A stretch of 64,000 bases of DNA from Onchocerca lupi (lineage: Eukaryota > Nematoda > Chromadorea > Rhabditida > Onchocercidae). The notes below the pieces were generated by a model. It made no database searches, was not told the origin of the DNA, and saw nothing but the letters and a program-made list of their open reading frames with translations. The stretch is taken from NCBI GenBank assembly GCA_028564675.1, contig JAOVVO010000150.1:62001-126000 (forward strand), written 5' to 3'. The position numbers and the translations under genes are program-made. Positions 12,701 through 27,000 of the stretch are shown one piece after another. Position 1 is the stretch's first letter. Each line of letters starts with the position of its first letter.

Positions 12701-15055
12701 GCTAAGAATTGAAGAAAAAATCTGAGCAAATTTAAAGTTGAATTCTGAAGTTGAACTGCAACTGAAAGGTAAAAGAGGAAATGATTAGGTGTTAGCTTAT
12801 TACAAATAATGGACTGATTCTATCATCCAGGCCCAACCTTTTCAAAAGAAAAAAATCTTAGTTTAAGAAATACTTTGAAAGAGAAACAAATACATGGTTC
12901 AATTCAAGCAATCAAAACATCTTCACTCTTTTTCTGTGAGTTATTATAAAATATGTTATGTGAGCCAGTCAGGCGTATGAAATAGTCTGTCTATGTAAAT
13001 AAAAATGTAAATGCAACTTGTGTTCCCTCAAGGATCTCCAGAAGTTCTTCACCAATTGCTTTCAAATTTTTAAACATCCTTGCATTCGAATAGGCGCGTG
13101 CTCTTATATAAACATACTTTTTTTCAAGTGTCACGTCCGTGAAAACTAGAAGTAAGTGAGGCGGCGGAGTTTATTGACCCCGCCTTCTTTTATTCTCTCA
13201 TCTTTCTCTCTCTCAATACTTTTTTCCCGAGTAAAATATACGGTTAGAACTAGATGTATACGACTAATATAAACGTGAACGAATGATGTGGGTCGAATAA
13301 GGTTAAATTAAGAGATACGGTTAGAAAAGAAAAAAAAAAACTCCTGTTAAACCAATGATCCAATATTTATCAACAATCAATGTTATTATTTATTCCTTTA
13401 TTCCAAAGTCATTCCTTTGCAATCATTAACTAGGATCAATGTCGACTGTCGAGGGCCAAAAAGGTGCAATCATCATCATGCGCTAATAAAGCCGCCCTTT
13501 TCTATCACTTTATATAGGGATGTCAGCGAGAGCGGTTTAATGCTCCGACTCAGGTTTTTCGCTCTTTAAATCGTTTTCTCCTCTTTTACGTTAATAAATT
13601 TATCATTAGATTTGTTTTATAGATATTATTGGTTTATAATTGTTGCGTAATAAGTAGTAATAAATAGTAAATAATGATAAATAATAATAAATAAATGATA
13701 ATTAATAAATGATATTTATTAATAAATTAATAAATCATAATAAATGATAATTAATAATAAATAATAGCAATGCGCGTGCATGCGCGTATTCGAATGCAAT
13801 GTTGGGTCAAAATTTCAAAGCAATGGATAAGGACTTTCGATATCCAAGATTTTGGATTAACATAGATAAAATGCGTGTTTAAGAACTTTCGGAGGTTTAA
13901 GTTTTGAACAAACGAATTATATAGGTTAGCTGGATCCGGCCACGCTTCGACTCCAGCTAATATGTCTTACGCATCTTTTAAATACTATAGAATAAATTAA
14001 GAGAATAGTAAACGTAACATATAGCTCATTTTAGATGATCTCTAAAATAGAATATCAAAATACTAAATTAGAATTCTGTGAAAATATTTATGTAAAAGCA
14101 ACATAACTTTTAGTTACATGATTACACATCGCATGATTATCAGTGCAGAGAACTGAAAATCAGGATAGTCTAAAAACAATAATAAAAGAGTGGCAAATTA
14201 GACGTAGAACCTAAAAAATAATTGTTCATGGTTCTATTTCTTAAAAAGAAGGCAACACTATATATTATTAATATAAAAATTATACCATAAAGTTTATGCA
14301 AATAGAAATAGCAAATATGTAAATTAGGGAAGATGGTGGGGTTTAAAAATAAGAGAGATTTGTGATACAGAAACCGAAAGTGGCAAACAAACCTGAACAA
14401 ATGCTCTACTTATTGTAACTGGAGGAAAAAAATCGAACTGATTGTCGCTGCATAATAAGATATTGAATTTAAGAAAAGAAAAGAAAATAGAAAAATTATG
14501 AAATACATTTTAAGTTTAATGATGCAGGAAAAAGACATAGTTATCCTAGTAATAAATTCTTCATAGGTATTCGAGCAAGCAGATCTCTAAACTTTAGTCC
14601 AAAACTCTGAGTGAAGCATACAAATGGAGTGTTAAAACATAAGGACACAAATTAATAAATTATATGACTATATCATAAGTTATCGCTTTATTTGCAACCA
14701 GTAAGAATATAATCAAATCTTGATTATTCGCATGATTTCAAATTACAATTGACTAAATCATTTTAATTTGCCGTTAAATAAACATAAATTCAAATGAATA
14801 ATTATTGATAAGGTCAATTTATCTTCAACTGACATTCTGTAATCACTAACAATCAATGATCCGTTAAACCATGAAATGTAATTCAGATATAATTAAAATT
14901 GACTTACTTCTGTGCTGCAGCGCCTTCAGTGCTTTTTCTATAATTGTTTGTATTGCAGTTTTCATTCAAACCTTCGAGTTTTTTAAATTCACCACTTATT
15001 TTTGCATCATGTTTGCAATTCGTATTTAGTTGCAAACTTTCGTCTAGTGGGTCAG
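9786..15055 (-). CDS. szt2: SZT2 exons 59-65: C-terminal region
   Basis: Exons: 14908-15055, 12538-12650, 12156-12242, 11768-11946, 11262-11567, 10287-10379, 9786-9923. Exon 61 starts with a TTTCAG acceptor just before an ATG, so alone it could be mistaken for a separate trans-spliced gene, but exons 62-65 (HCKRNQLWDAM, LLDSVVSNLNSGNFFKLLIQ, HLVIITPEAQQAVFLF, and a final helix ending SSSIN) are collinear with the C terminus of vertebrate SZT2. In exon 60 the phase chain forces a low-complexity Ser/Gly/Asn/Arg frame rather than the more protein-like alternative frame, so this linker is the least certain exon. The intron before exon 60 is 2.26 kb. Confidence 0.85.
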
Positions 15056-18000
15056 CTAAATAAAATTTATCAATTTCCGAAAAAAAAATTAATGTATAGA
15101 GTTTAATGCATCTTTTTCACTTACACAGATAATTCATAACTGGAACTTCTGATAAAATTTACTTTTTTCATGCGAAACCAATATAACATAAAATTTTATA
15201 TTCAATGTTTTTCCAGCGTAAAGTTGATTTTCATGAACTATTACTCGAATTTCCTTATAAGCTAATCCAAAACAATCCTGAAATTTATGTTATATGCAGA
15301 CGAGAAATAACAAAGAAATAGAATATTGGAAAACTTTTATGAAGAAAGTAAAAAAAAAAATCAAGAAAAGTTTTCTTTTTACCCTATCAACTTCCGTAAT
15401 AATCATAAATTGTCCAGGCATTTCCATTTCAACTGTCTTCAAACGTACTATGCGCCAATTATTACGTTTTTCGTCCAACAAGTACTCCCAAACCTTCTGA
15501 TTTGTTACCGGTAGATTAGGAAATGTCATCTGAATACGAATAAAAGGATTTTATAGATCAACGTTTTCGGATATATTCGATGCATATTAACAAAAGTATC
15601 TTTCTTTAATTTTTTTGTCAAATAAGAAGTGAAAAATTTGGTAAATTCCGACAAACACAACCAACTTTTTCTTCATAAATACAATTAAAAGCATAAGGTG
15701 GGCGACAATTGTAGTATTGCAAAAAATCAATTAAAAAATCGTTCGTATTATATCCGTAATTGAAGAGAACCTGAAAATGATAAGCGATAAGATTATTACA
15801 TAATTTCTACTTTTACTAGCTATTCTTTTAAAATACCAAATCACCTCTGAGAATATAAAAAAAGTCTGCCTGATTTCCTAGAATGTACCTCACAGAACAA
15901 TGGAGATTTGAGATTTAATATCTTAATGCATATATTCTTCATCAAATCATCTACTGTTAATTCAAATGAAGATATAACAAATGTGATTTTCGAGTCTGTG
16001 AATTCGAATAACTTTCTACAAGCAATAGCTTTAAATACAGTTCATTTGATCTTCATCCTAATAAATTATGAATAAATTTCTACACCTGCTGTCCGCCTAT
16101 TAAATATGTAGCAACCATACGTAAGTGGAAATCATAGGTGAATGAATGAACGTGAGCCTTTGATATAATGCTATCCTTCAACACATGAAGATTTCTTTGA
16201 TCATTATAATCAAATTTCTTATCACATTTTATTTTCAATCGATCCAATTGTGCAACATTCCACAGTAAATACTGAACGCTAAAATTTCAGAAACTTTGAT
16301 ACAACTTCTAAAAGAACGTCGAAAAAACAATAATCAGAATCTCCTTCGACTTTTGTATCGAAATATGGAATATCATAGCGGAAAGCACGCTGAATACATT
16401 TTCATAAAATTAGTAGATTATTGCATGTAAGGGAACATAGTAAATCTAACTGCATAGCGAAAAATCGAAAATAGGAGATGTTTCGATTGCAGATAGAGAA
16501 ATTTAAGCGATGCAATTCTGTAGATGATTTTAGCCAAAAAAGTATAAAATTCAATCTCAATTTCAACGAACCTGAAATGTGGCTCAATAATTGTAATATG
16601 AACGAATAAGACGCCACCATCACAAGCTTTATACATCCAAACATTAGGTGATGATTCAATATTCTGAAATTTAACAGGATGACATGATGGATATCTCAAT
16701 ACATCTAATCATATATTTTAAATGAAGAATTATTCTGCTATTATATTCTACAATTTTTTAGGAGATGAAAATTATTTGATAGCGGTTTAAATTTCGGAAA
16801 ACTTGAGAATGAATGAAGTTTTTGCAAAACTTGAGTCGAACAAAAAAAAGAAAAAAAAATCAAATTTATTAGTATTCAGTATTTAGAAAATATACCTGCA
16901 TGTCATAATGCAAACTATAACGAACACTTGATTGTCTTGTTACTGGGGTAATAGCTATTACATTCAACAATCTTAGTCCATTCTTCTTTAGATATTTTAC
17001 ATAACTCTAAAAAAAAAAATGAAATTGGTCAATGTCCCCTGACTTTAGAAATACGAAAACTGTTGATAAATTTTGTACTTATTCTACAAATTATCAAACT
17101 TCCGTAACTTTAATTAAATTTCTCGCAACTTGAATAATCAAAATTTACAAACAGCTTGGTAACTTTAAGAAAAATTTTCGGCTAATATTTTCTGGAAACT
17201 TCTTTGAAAAACGATCCAAAAGAACATTTACCTCAACAAGCATGAACTGTATCTTCAGACAGCACGGTTCATCCTCGTCTAAATTTTTTGTAAACTTTCG
17301 TAACTTACGATCGGATGAATGTAATAATGCACTGAAGGTATTTGAACGTGTTGAGCGTACCTGTAAAATGCAATATATATTCATAAGGATAATGTTATAT
17401 ATAAAATATAATGTATAATCTTCTTAATTATAGAATATAATGCATATAATCTTCTTGATCAAAAAGATCAAATAATTTCAGCTTATTTGATTATTATATG
17501 ATTTACTTATTTGTTTCACCTTTTATTTCATTTATCACTTTGAAAATTTTAAACCATGATCCGCGTTGTGAATGCCGCCAGCAAAAACAGTAGTATTACT
17601 TAACTTTCGATTCACTTTTCAAATTAAAATCTTCGAAAATTTTCGAGATAAAATTATTTGAAGAAAAAAAAAACTAAACTGAATCCTACTTAAAAAATTA
17701 ACAAAATTTCTTGAAAGATTTTTTGATTACTACCAATCTTGACCAAGCTTTAATAGAATTATTTGTGATGTCGTAAGAGATGATTTTATTTTAAACATCT
17801 GCTAAGATACAAGTAATCTTATTCTGTACCAGAATATATTAAAAATCCTTATCTTCGGGAAAGGATTTATTTAGAAGGTATGATATTTTATCCCTATACA
17901 ACGTTAGAAGGATTTACATGTGATATTGATGAGGAGTTTTCAAAAAGTGACATTTTCGAGCCACTGATATGTTTCGCAGGTGAGTCGGCTATCACTGCCT

Positions 18001-21000
18001 GTTCAAGACTGAAATGATAAATTCTTTAAATTTGGTGAAGATAGAAAAATCAATTCACTAATTACAAAATAGCATTTACGCTGTAAAAATATGATAAACT
18101 CCAAAAATAATAATTTTATGCGATAAGTCTCTAAAAATGATAATTTTCGATCGAATTCGTAAGCTGATTTTTTAATTGAATTTGAAAACCAATTGGAAAA
18201 GTTAAAGACATATTTTGCTTTTTACCTAAATAATCCATACTGTTAAAATCCATCCTTTATCAAAAAACCATAAAGTTATACATCCAGAAACTTGCGTTAC
18301 AAGTCACGTTCAGCCTGCCAAAAAAAAGATGAAAATATGCTAATATCTTTACCTCACAGCATTTTCAGTTCCTCTTCGAACAACTGCGACTAATTTACGC
18401 CATTTCGGAAAAAGCAACAGAGGTGATCGAACAAAATGTACTTCCCTGCTACGAGAAATAATTTTTAATAAATCGGATTCTTTGATTTCATGAGCACCAC
18501 TTATTAATTCGCCGTGTATCCGATTGAATTGCTCACAATCGTAAAGCATTGATTTCATCTATTATTTAGAAAATAAATCAAAAGCACTGAAGTAAGTAAA
18601 CAATAATTTATTCAGTAAATTAAAAGTTTAAACTCTGATCTTGATTTAAATATAGGAATCTCGAAATTCATTTAAAATATATTAAAACAAGATAAAAAAT
18701 GAATACAATTCTTTGGATCTTCTATGATCGAGTATAAAAATACATAATTTCTTTTTTTTTTTTTTTTTTGCTACCAAAGATACACTCAATGAAAAATTTG
18801 CAAATTTTTGAAATTCCGAGTTTTTATTTCCCACTAAGACTTAATGTGTGAGAGATGAAGAAACTTTATCTCAAACAATCGATAAAATCAGTAAAGCACT
18901 CAGAAAAACAAACCTCTACCGAACTGAAATAACTTCGAATATTAATTTTGAGAATTTTTTTTTCTTTTTAAATATTTGTAATAATAGAGCATCTAATGCA
19001 GGAGTTATTAAATTGTCCGCTATAAAGAATAAAGATCATTTCCCAATTAAAGATGACAAAAAATGAATTTGTTCATATTAATTGATAAAGCATATAATTA
19101 ACATTTTTAAACGAAGCAATTTTTTCCATCCATTATCTAAAACCTGTTTCTTTTCTGAACTTTCAGACACTCACTAAAGCAAGATACCTGTTTTTCAAGA
19201 AAAACCATTTGAGAGCATTGATCTTCGAACAGATTATTACTGTTTAAGTTAAAGGGCAAAAAAGCCGAGGTTGTATGCCGATAAAGATGCATTAATGGTT
19301 CAGCCTGGATATACTGCACTCCGCTCACTAATCTATAAAATATAATTTGCAAATCCTTTTGTCAAACATCGATGATTACACTGTTTGATTGATTATACAG
19401 TATTCTGTATCAATATATCAGATATATACATTATCAGTATGCTTTTATAACAATATATTTTGTGAAGGTTGCAATACAAAAGTTCCACATATTTACATTT
19501 AACGTTCTTCAGTTCTTAAGTTCATGCCCATGCGTTATCTACAAATTATATGAACATGCAAATTTTAAATTGTTGTCTACTATCAAAAAATATGAATTTT
19601 CAAAAAATGATTGCGTGTATATATAGCAAATATATTTTAAAAAGCGGAAAGTAAAACATTTTTTCTTTTTTTTTCATGTTTTGGTTTATTTGGATTTTTT
19701 TTCCAGAGTGAGACATTATATAAAATAGCATCTAGCTATTAAAAACTATGACTTGAAATAATAAGTCAAACTTGTTAATTTTATTCCAATTAGAACTTCG
19801 GGCTTTATTTAAAACTTTAAAATAATGAAAAAAAGTTTGTCACATCTAAAAGATCTTTACAGTGACTCAAATTTAAATATTGGTAAACTTGACAGTTCAT
19901 ATTAATTTCTGACTTATTCTAATCTGTCGTAACTTAAGAATTATAAAAAGTTATAGTAATAATAAGGCCGGAAAGTTATCGTGTGTTGACTTCAGAAGCA
20001 TTGAGTAGTTTCGAAATTATTAGGCATTACATTTTATAAATAGCTTTTCAAATATTTTCCTGAATTTCCAGAAGATCCATAAATTACTTCTATTTTTCAC
20101 AAATCACTAAGCAGAAGTATCTAGTGTCTGTTATTATATCTCTCACAATGTTGCATTGCCTTAAAGATTTCCTCCAGTGATGCTAATTATCTGTTACAAC
20201 ATCAACCGTTGAATTTACTTTGATTCTGAGTGATTTCAAGGAACCAAAAATTTCCGGAAATATCTAAGTTTTTTAATAATCAACATTAAAATTCTGTTTC
20301 TTGTCAAAAAGATACCTTTTATCGAAATTCTGAGACCCATGTTGCGGAATTTCATATTCATTCAATAAATCACTGTTCAGCCAAACGAGCTCTTCACCAG
20401 TTGGGGTAATTCGACCAGATAAGTGTGTAACACCCATTTTATGCAAACCAATTTCTCGAAGTAGACGTGATCGAGCATTCTGCCAAGACAACACATTTGC
20501 GATCATTTGATAAACCTGTTCTGCGGCATCCGACGAATAATTGTACAGATATAAGGTGGCCTATTAATTGAATTTGCTTGATATGATAAATTAAAAACAA
20601 TAATTTGTAACTTAAGATTTTTTAAACTGGGACCTACAGTTTAAGACATGATCTTCTTCCGATCCTAAAATAGAAAGGTTGGGAAGAATACAAGGCTAAT
20701 ATTTTCATCTATCATCTGATACTATCATCATTTCTTAGATATTCAAATTGAATATTACAAAATCCTACTGATTTCAGTACAAATAAAGATTTGCAAAACA
20801 ATAATTTAACTTTTTTTATATATCGTAAATTTTTTATTCAATGCTTTTAATTTTGTACACCATAAATTTAATATCTTATACTTGAATTATTCTTCATATT
20901 TTGTGAGAAAAAAGGAATATACAAATCACCGTTTCGCCTTTCGACAACAGATATAGCAAATGCTGCCTTGGAACAAATGGAGCTATTTGTGGTAAAAAAC

Positions 21001-24000
21001 GCATTGAGCTAGCTGAAAAAGTAAAGTAATTGCCAATAATTTTTAAGAGTTGAGAAAAATAATTGTACTATTCTGTCGTTTTATATAATTATCTATAAAG
21101 GATACAACGAGCAAGAACTTGTTTAAAGAAGTTCACAGCAAACTATTCCAGTGAAACCATTACCTTAAGCTTTTGTAAATTAATAGCCTAAAGCAATCCA
21201 CACTTTATTTAGGCATTTGCTGATTTGAAAGAGAAAAGATTTTATTTTCTTTTTTTTTTGTTATAATCTATATAATAATTTCATTATAATCAATATAATA
21301 AATGCTTGGGTTCGAAATTAGCAAACATTTGTGGCAGTTTTTGCCAAAATAAAAAAAAAATTATTCAGACCTTTTTGATCGTGCAAGACTTCTTCCACAG
21401 CTGTTGGTATAATGTTTGAGCGTGAATCTGCGCCATATTTCAATATCGCCTCTGAATACTGATGGTTATAAGCAAGCATTATTAATGAAAGTTCCTCGTT
21501 TTCGCCCGCAACTATCCGACCATTATCATTCTGAAATACGCAGAAAATTTCTTTCAAAACCAAAGATAAAAAAAAAAAAACAAAAATAATTTGAAGTGTT
21601 AGCCAATGGTCAATAAGAACCAATGGGCCAGTTTTCTTTTTCCATTATCGGTCAAGAACCAATGGGCTAGATTTCTTTTTCCATTGTTAGTCAAAGATCA
21701 ATGGGCCGGTTTTTTCCATTATTAGTTAATCAATTAGACAAAAAGCCATATCAAATTTGCTGCATGTTCAAATAAAGAAATCTGATAATGCGGAACGACG
21801 TAATTTTTTAAAGGGAACATCTTGAAAAGTGAAAAAAAAATCAAGCAAATGAAAAAACACATACACTGAAAGCTATAAAATCATCATTTGACGAACTTCG
21901 AGTTGAAAAACGCTTCGAGCCATGTTCGTCTAGTTGGCATATTACGATGATTTCGTGCTTCAGAACGACAGATAATTTATCTCGTATAACGCTGAAGATC
22001 TAAAACATATATTAATTATAAATTTTTCAAAATGTTCTGACAAAAAGCGGCTGCAACTAGTCATCTATAAAAAAACATTCCAAGTTGAATAAATCTTTAC
22101 ATTGTTTTTATTATCATTATTTGAAAATCAGTAGTGATTTCAATTGATAGCAAAATCTTTCAAGTTGTGATTTTAGTGCAGTACTTGTAAATAATATGTA
22201 ATATGTAATATATTGTAATACATTCATATGTAATATATTGTAATATATTAAACGAATTTTTCCAAATTCTGTTTAGTATTTAGTCGTTGATTATACAATC
22301 ATAATGCAATGCATTTCGTACTCAATATGCAGCATACTATTTAATGCTTCCATTAAACAGATTAAACACTAAACAAAATTTGAAAAAATTTTCTACTTCA
22401 CCTTTCGAACAGAATGATCACTTTCACAGTGAAATGTATGTTTTTTGACGGAAAATTGATTTTCTGTATTCTTTACTTCCGAAACGACATGATCAAACCA
22501 TTGTGCAGCTGCCATAATAAACTGATGATTGATCGAAGCATTCAACTGACAATCACTGCTGCTCGCAGAACCTAATAATGAATAAATGGCAATAATTTGT
22601 AATTGAAGGAAACAAAAATTTATATACGTGTAATAATTTCCTGCTACCTTGAAAATTTTGTCTTTCCAGTGTACAAATATCCCAAAAAATAAAGTCAACC
22701 CAGAAATCTAAATAAAGTAAGTTTTTTGAACCTAAAAAAATTGACTCCTATATATGATTATTTCATTTTCTCACTACGATATCAACTGATATAGTGATAT
22801 GGAACGGTTTTTTTTTTTTTTTTTAATTTGAAAAATAACAGAAAAAGATTAAATGACATCAAAATAATAAGGATTTATAGAGCTTTTTAACGATCGTTTC
22901 TGAAATTTTAAAAATAAAATACTAAATAAAAAGCGAAATACTTCATTCACTACAAAGTCTGAAAATACTTTTTAATTTGTGGAATATTAGTTGTTGTGTC
23001 AATTGTTCTACAAGTGGTGACTGTGTATGTGATTCAGCTTTTCGAAGCGTTTTTGCTGCAAAATTTAAATGTGACACATCGCTGGAGGATCGTATTCTGA
23101 AAAATGAGCAAATTACTTTCAAGTCAAGATTCTGATCAATGAACGCATCTATTCAGCTTGATAAGTGACCGACAAAATTCTTCGCTAAAATGACTGAAAT
23201 TCCTTAAACTGAACGGAAAATTTTTTTTTATATCAATTAGAAAATAAGGCAAAAACCTTTCTTCACTTGCAATGTCTGATACAATCAACGTGTTTGACGA
23301 TGAATAACGAGTACTAGTAACATTTTCCAGTAAGGGAATACTTAAAAGACCAAATTCACTGATTAAATCACAGAGAGCCTGAAATCTATTTGCATCATCG
23401 AAAAGAAATGCATATGCAAAATCGATTGACAAAAAATTTGGAAACTTAGGTATGTAATTTAAAATTAAAATATACTTATTGACTAATAAACAATCAATGA
23501 TCTAAATGGAAAAACTCGATCATCAATATCACAAAGTTCTTTCACGAAATTGAGATATACAATAGCGTCATTTTGTTGGATGATATCAAAGAAAGTTGAT
23601 ATATGTTTGATAATTTGCATTTAGACAAAAATTACTTGCTGCAAAGCTAATCGAAATATTGGTTGCAAAGATGCCAAGCCGACGTCGCCCACCTGCCAAA
23701 TTGTATATTGAACCAAATACGACACGCCACCTGAAAGATAGTTTTTTATTATGAATTATTGGATCTGAGGATAAAACAAAGTCCGGTTGTCAAATAGATA
23801 AAAGAAATATACAAAGTAAAATGAAGTATCAAAAAACTGAAAAAGTTAGTAAATCCAAAAAAAAAAAAAAAAAAAAAAACAGTAAAAATGAAAATAAAAT
23901 CATAAACTAAAATGTTTCAGTATAAGATGCGAAAATACAATAGTCTATCACTACAAGTTAATACATTGGAAAAAAAAAAAAATTCACATACCTGTCTTTC

Positions 24001-27000
24001 CAGAAAGTAGTGAATCCGGTAAAGGGAATGATGTAGTGATACAACGTGTTAATTCATGAAAACGTTCATTTGATGAAAGACGAAATTTACCACCTCCTGG
24101 ATACAATTTTGAATGAGTGCTTGAATTGATTCGTGCATATTTCAGTGAATCGACGCAAGTACCACTCGAATTTACTATAAGCGTTTCAACACAAGCAATT
24201 CCTGAAAAAAACATTTTCTGCGGAGAAAACCGAAATTAATTCCCAGCTAAAACTAATTATTACGGAAAATTATATAATCAAATAGTTAAAAATTTGCAAA
24301 ATTTTCTGATGAATCATCACCTGTAAAATTGTTTCTCATTGTGTGCTATTTCCCAAGCTAATTTATAACCACATCTAAATATTCCCGTTCATCAACTAAT
24401 AAAATCATTAATCTTGTGCTTGTATATCCGTTCCCATCTTTGTATTCAATTAAACTGTCATAAAATTTTTTCCTTTTGTAAACACTGTACTTTTCCCACA
24501 ATTATTTTGTTGTCAATTGTATTGTGTCTCAACACTTCCAATTCTTAACATTTCAAATACTCCTATTAAACTCCAAAAAGAAAAAAAAAAACACTTTTTC
24601 CTATTCATTCATTCGAGTTGGATTCGCTCTAAGTCCACAGCTCAATCAAAATTTCAAGACTTCCACAACATTTTCAGCCTAATCAACAAATCGATCTTAA
24701 TAATTTAATGCATAACATACAATAAAAAATGTAAGGGGCAAAAAGTTCTCAATAAACGCTTAGAAAGAGGAATTCAAAAATGAGATTTTTCTCGGAATTC
24801 TATTATTAGATTTATATTTGAATGAATTTAATTTCCATTTTGCTTAAAAGTAAATAATCAGAATCAAGAATTCATTTATCAGTAACAATTATTTAAAAAG
24901 AGAGATGCGAAAAATTCATACCCATATTCGATGAACCTTTTGTGGATGGTTTGCTTATTAGGAAGAAATGTGGAATATAATTATTGCAAGCTGATTGAAC
25001 ACCGGCTTGAGAATGAAAGCATGATCGTTCGTGCGATAATGGACTATTTCTATTCAAACCACCACTAGAATCACGAAATCGAGCTTCTGTTGTGAATGTA
25101 AGCATCTGTTGAGACAAGTAAAAATAGAGTGATCCCAGATAACTATAAATATAGTTCGGTAAAGTACAATAATGTACTGCAAACGGCCTGGTTGGATCTC
25201 GCTGAATGAACTGAAAAAAAAAAAAATGAAAGAGATAGAACAGAAGTTAAATGAAACCTTCAAAAAATGCATTTGAAAAGTTGAAATTACAATCTTTCCA
25301 ATTTTTTAAATTTATCATTTTTTTTTTTCATAAACTGCAAGACTTTATATCCAAGTTTATATTCTTGTATGATTGAACTGTTTAGCCATAGTATTTAAAT
25401 TACAGAATTTAAAATTTCGTAATAAAATGAATAACATAAATTTCCAACTGATTAAATTATATTTATTTGAAATATAAATCATACTTCGACATCTGTAGTC
25501 GTAAGTCGAGTTCGTGGGTTTTTGTGCAAAATATTCGTTAACTCTTCAAGAACTTTTAACTCAAGTCGTTTTTGCATAGCATCCACAATTGATTGAATTA
25601 CTACGGCAGGTTCATGAATTCCGTGAATTGTTAGCAGCACATTATTTTGAAAATTCTCAACCATCTATAAAAATCATGCAAGAAAGTAAATTTATATTAT
25701 ATAGACCAAATTTTATACAAATAAGTAAATAAGTATACATATTTTCATGAAATTAATACAAGGAAAATTGATTATCACCATTCAACAATAAATTGATTCC
25801 CAATAGTGTCTATAAGATTATCAGATCATCCACACGAAAAAATATTTTAAAAAGTAATCCTCAATTTCTAAAATTTAACAAATTAAACAATTTTGATAAC
25901 TGACCTGATCGATCAGTGTTGTATCACAATGTAAACATCTTTTTCTGAAACTTTCTTCACTAGCAAAAAGCTGCATGTAAAATATGTTGTGTTTATTATC
26001 TTCACAGCAGACGTATAAATTGCAACGATTTCGGACTGCAAATTGTTCAATTCCTTGACGCAAAGCATCGTATCCCATTACTGAAACACTTCCCATGAAA
26101 TCAAATATTTGAAATGTAATTCAATGAAATAATAATCAGCAACATATATTAAAAATTAAGTGAGTTTTATCTCAGGTGAATTTCTAAAAATTAGAATACC
26201 CTGACATTATCTTTGCCTCTTCAGGTTCATATCCATGTCTCTCCCATTATGGATATGCATTTTGTTTTTTATTTTCAGAAAAACTTCTGGTCTAAAATCT
26301 TAACAACCTGAATCGATCATTAAAAAAAAATCACCTAAGGAGCATCCTGCTCCTCTCACTTCCAGATGCAATCGAGGATGTATGTAAAACCAATGATGCG
26401 CTACGATTCGACAAGCAAAATGACCAGGAGGATAAAACACTCGTGCTGGCATATACGGTGCAATTTCCATTTCATCCTCATCAGAATCTGAAAGAAATTT
26501 GAAAACCAAATAAATAATAAATTAATGTTTGGAGACAAAGAAATGAAATTCAATTTAATATGGGCTTAGTATGTGAATTCTAATCCGAAATATCGATTTC
26601 AAATGCAGCTCAAATCATTATTTACTGCTCGACACAAAACAGTGAACCGCGAGAAAATTAAACCCTATTATTAACCTTCTAAGCGAAAATTTGTGTCCTC
26701 AGATGCCTTAAAATCGAGAAAACATACACCTTAAATAAAGTAGTCAAATAGCTGAAGTAAGCTATGTTCTTCTTGAAAGACATTCTGAAGATCATTTATG
26801 CCTCACAACAATGTAGACATTGATACTAGAAAATATGACCCTAAAATCTGGCCTAATGAATGAGTTAAAGGAACAGTACTTTTTTTTTTTTGTTAAATTA
26901 AACTTAAAGATTTTAAAATATTGACTTCAATATGATTTCAGCAGAAAAATAGCCATTTCACGTAACATTTTGTCAGAGTTTAAATTATTTCTTTTAAACT

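Noticed and set aside
22180..22260. Repeated GTAATATATT motifs as a CRISPR-like or satellite array
   Set aside because: Short AT simple sequence without regular spacing or unique spacers.
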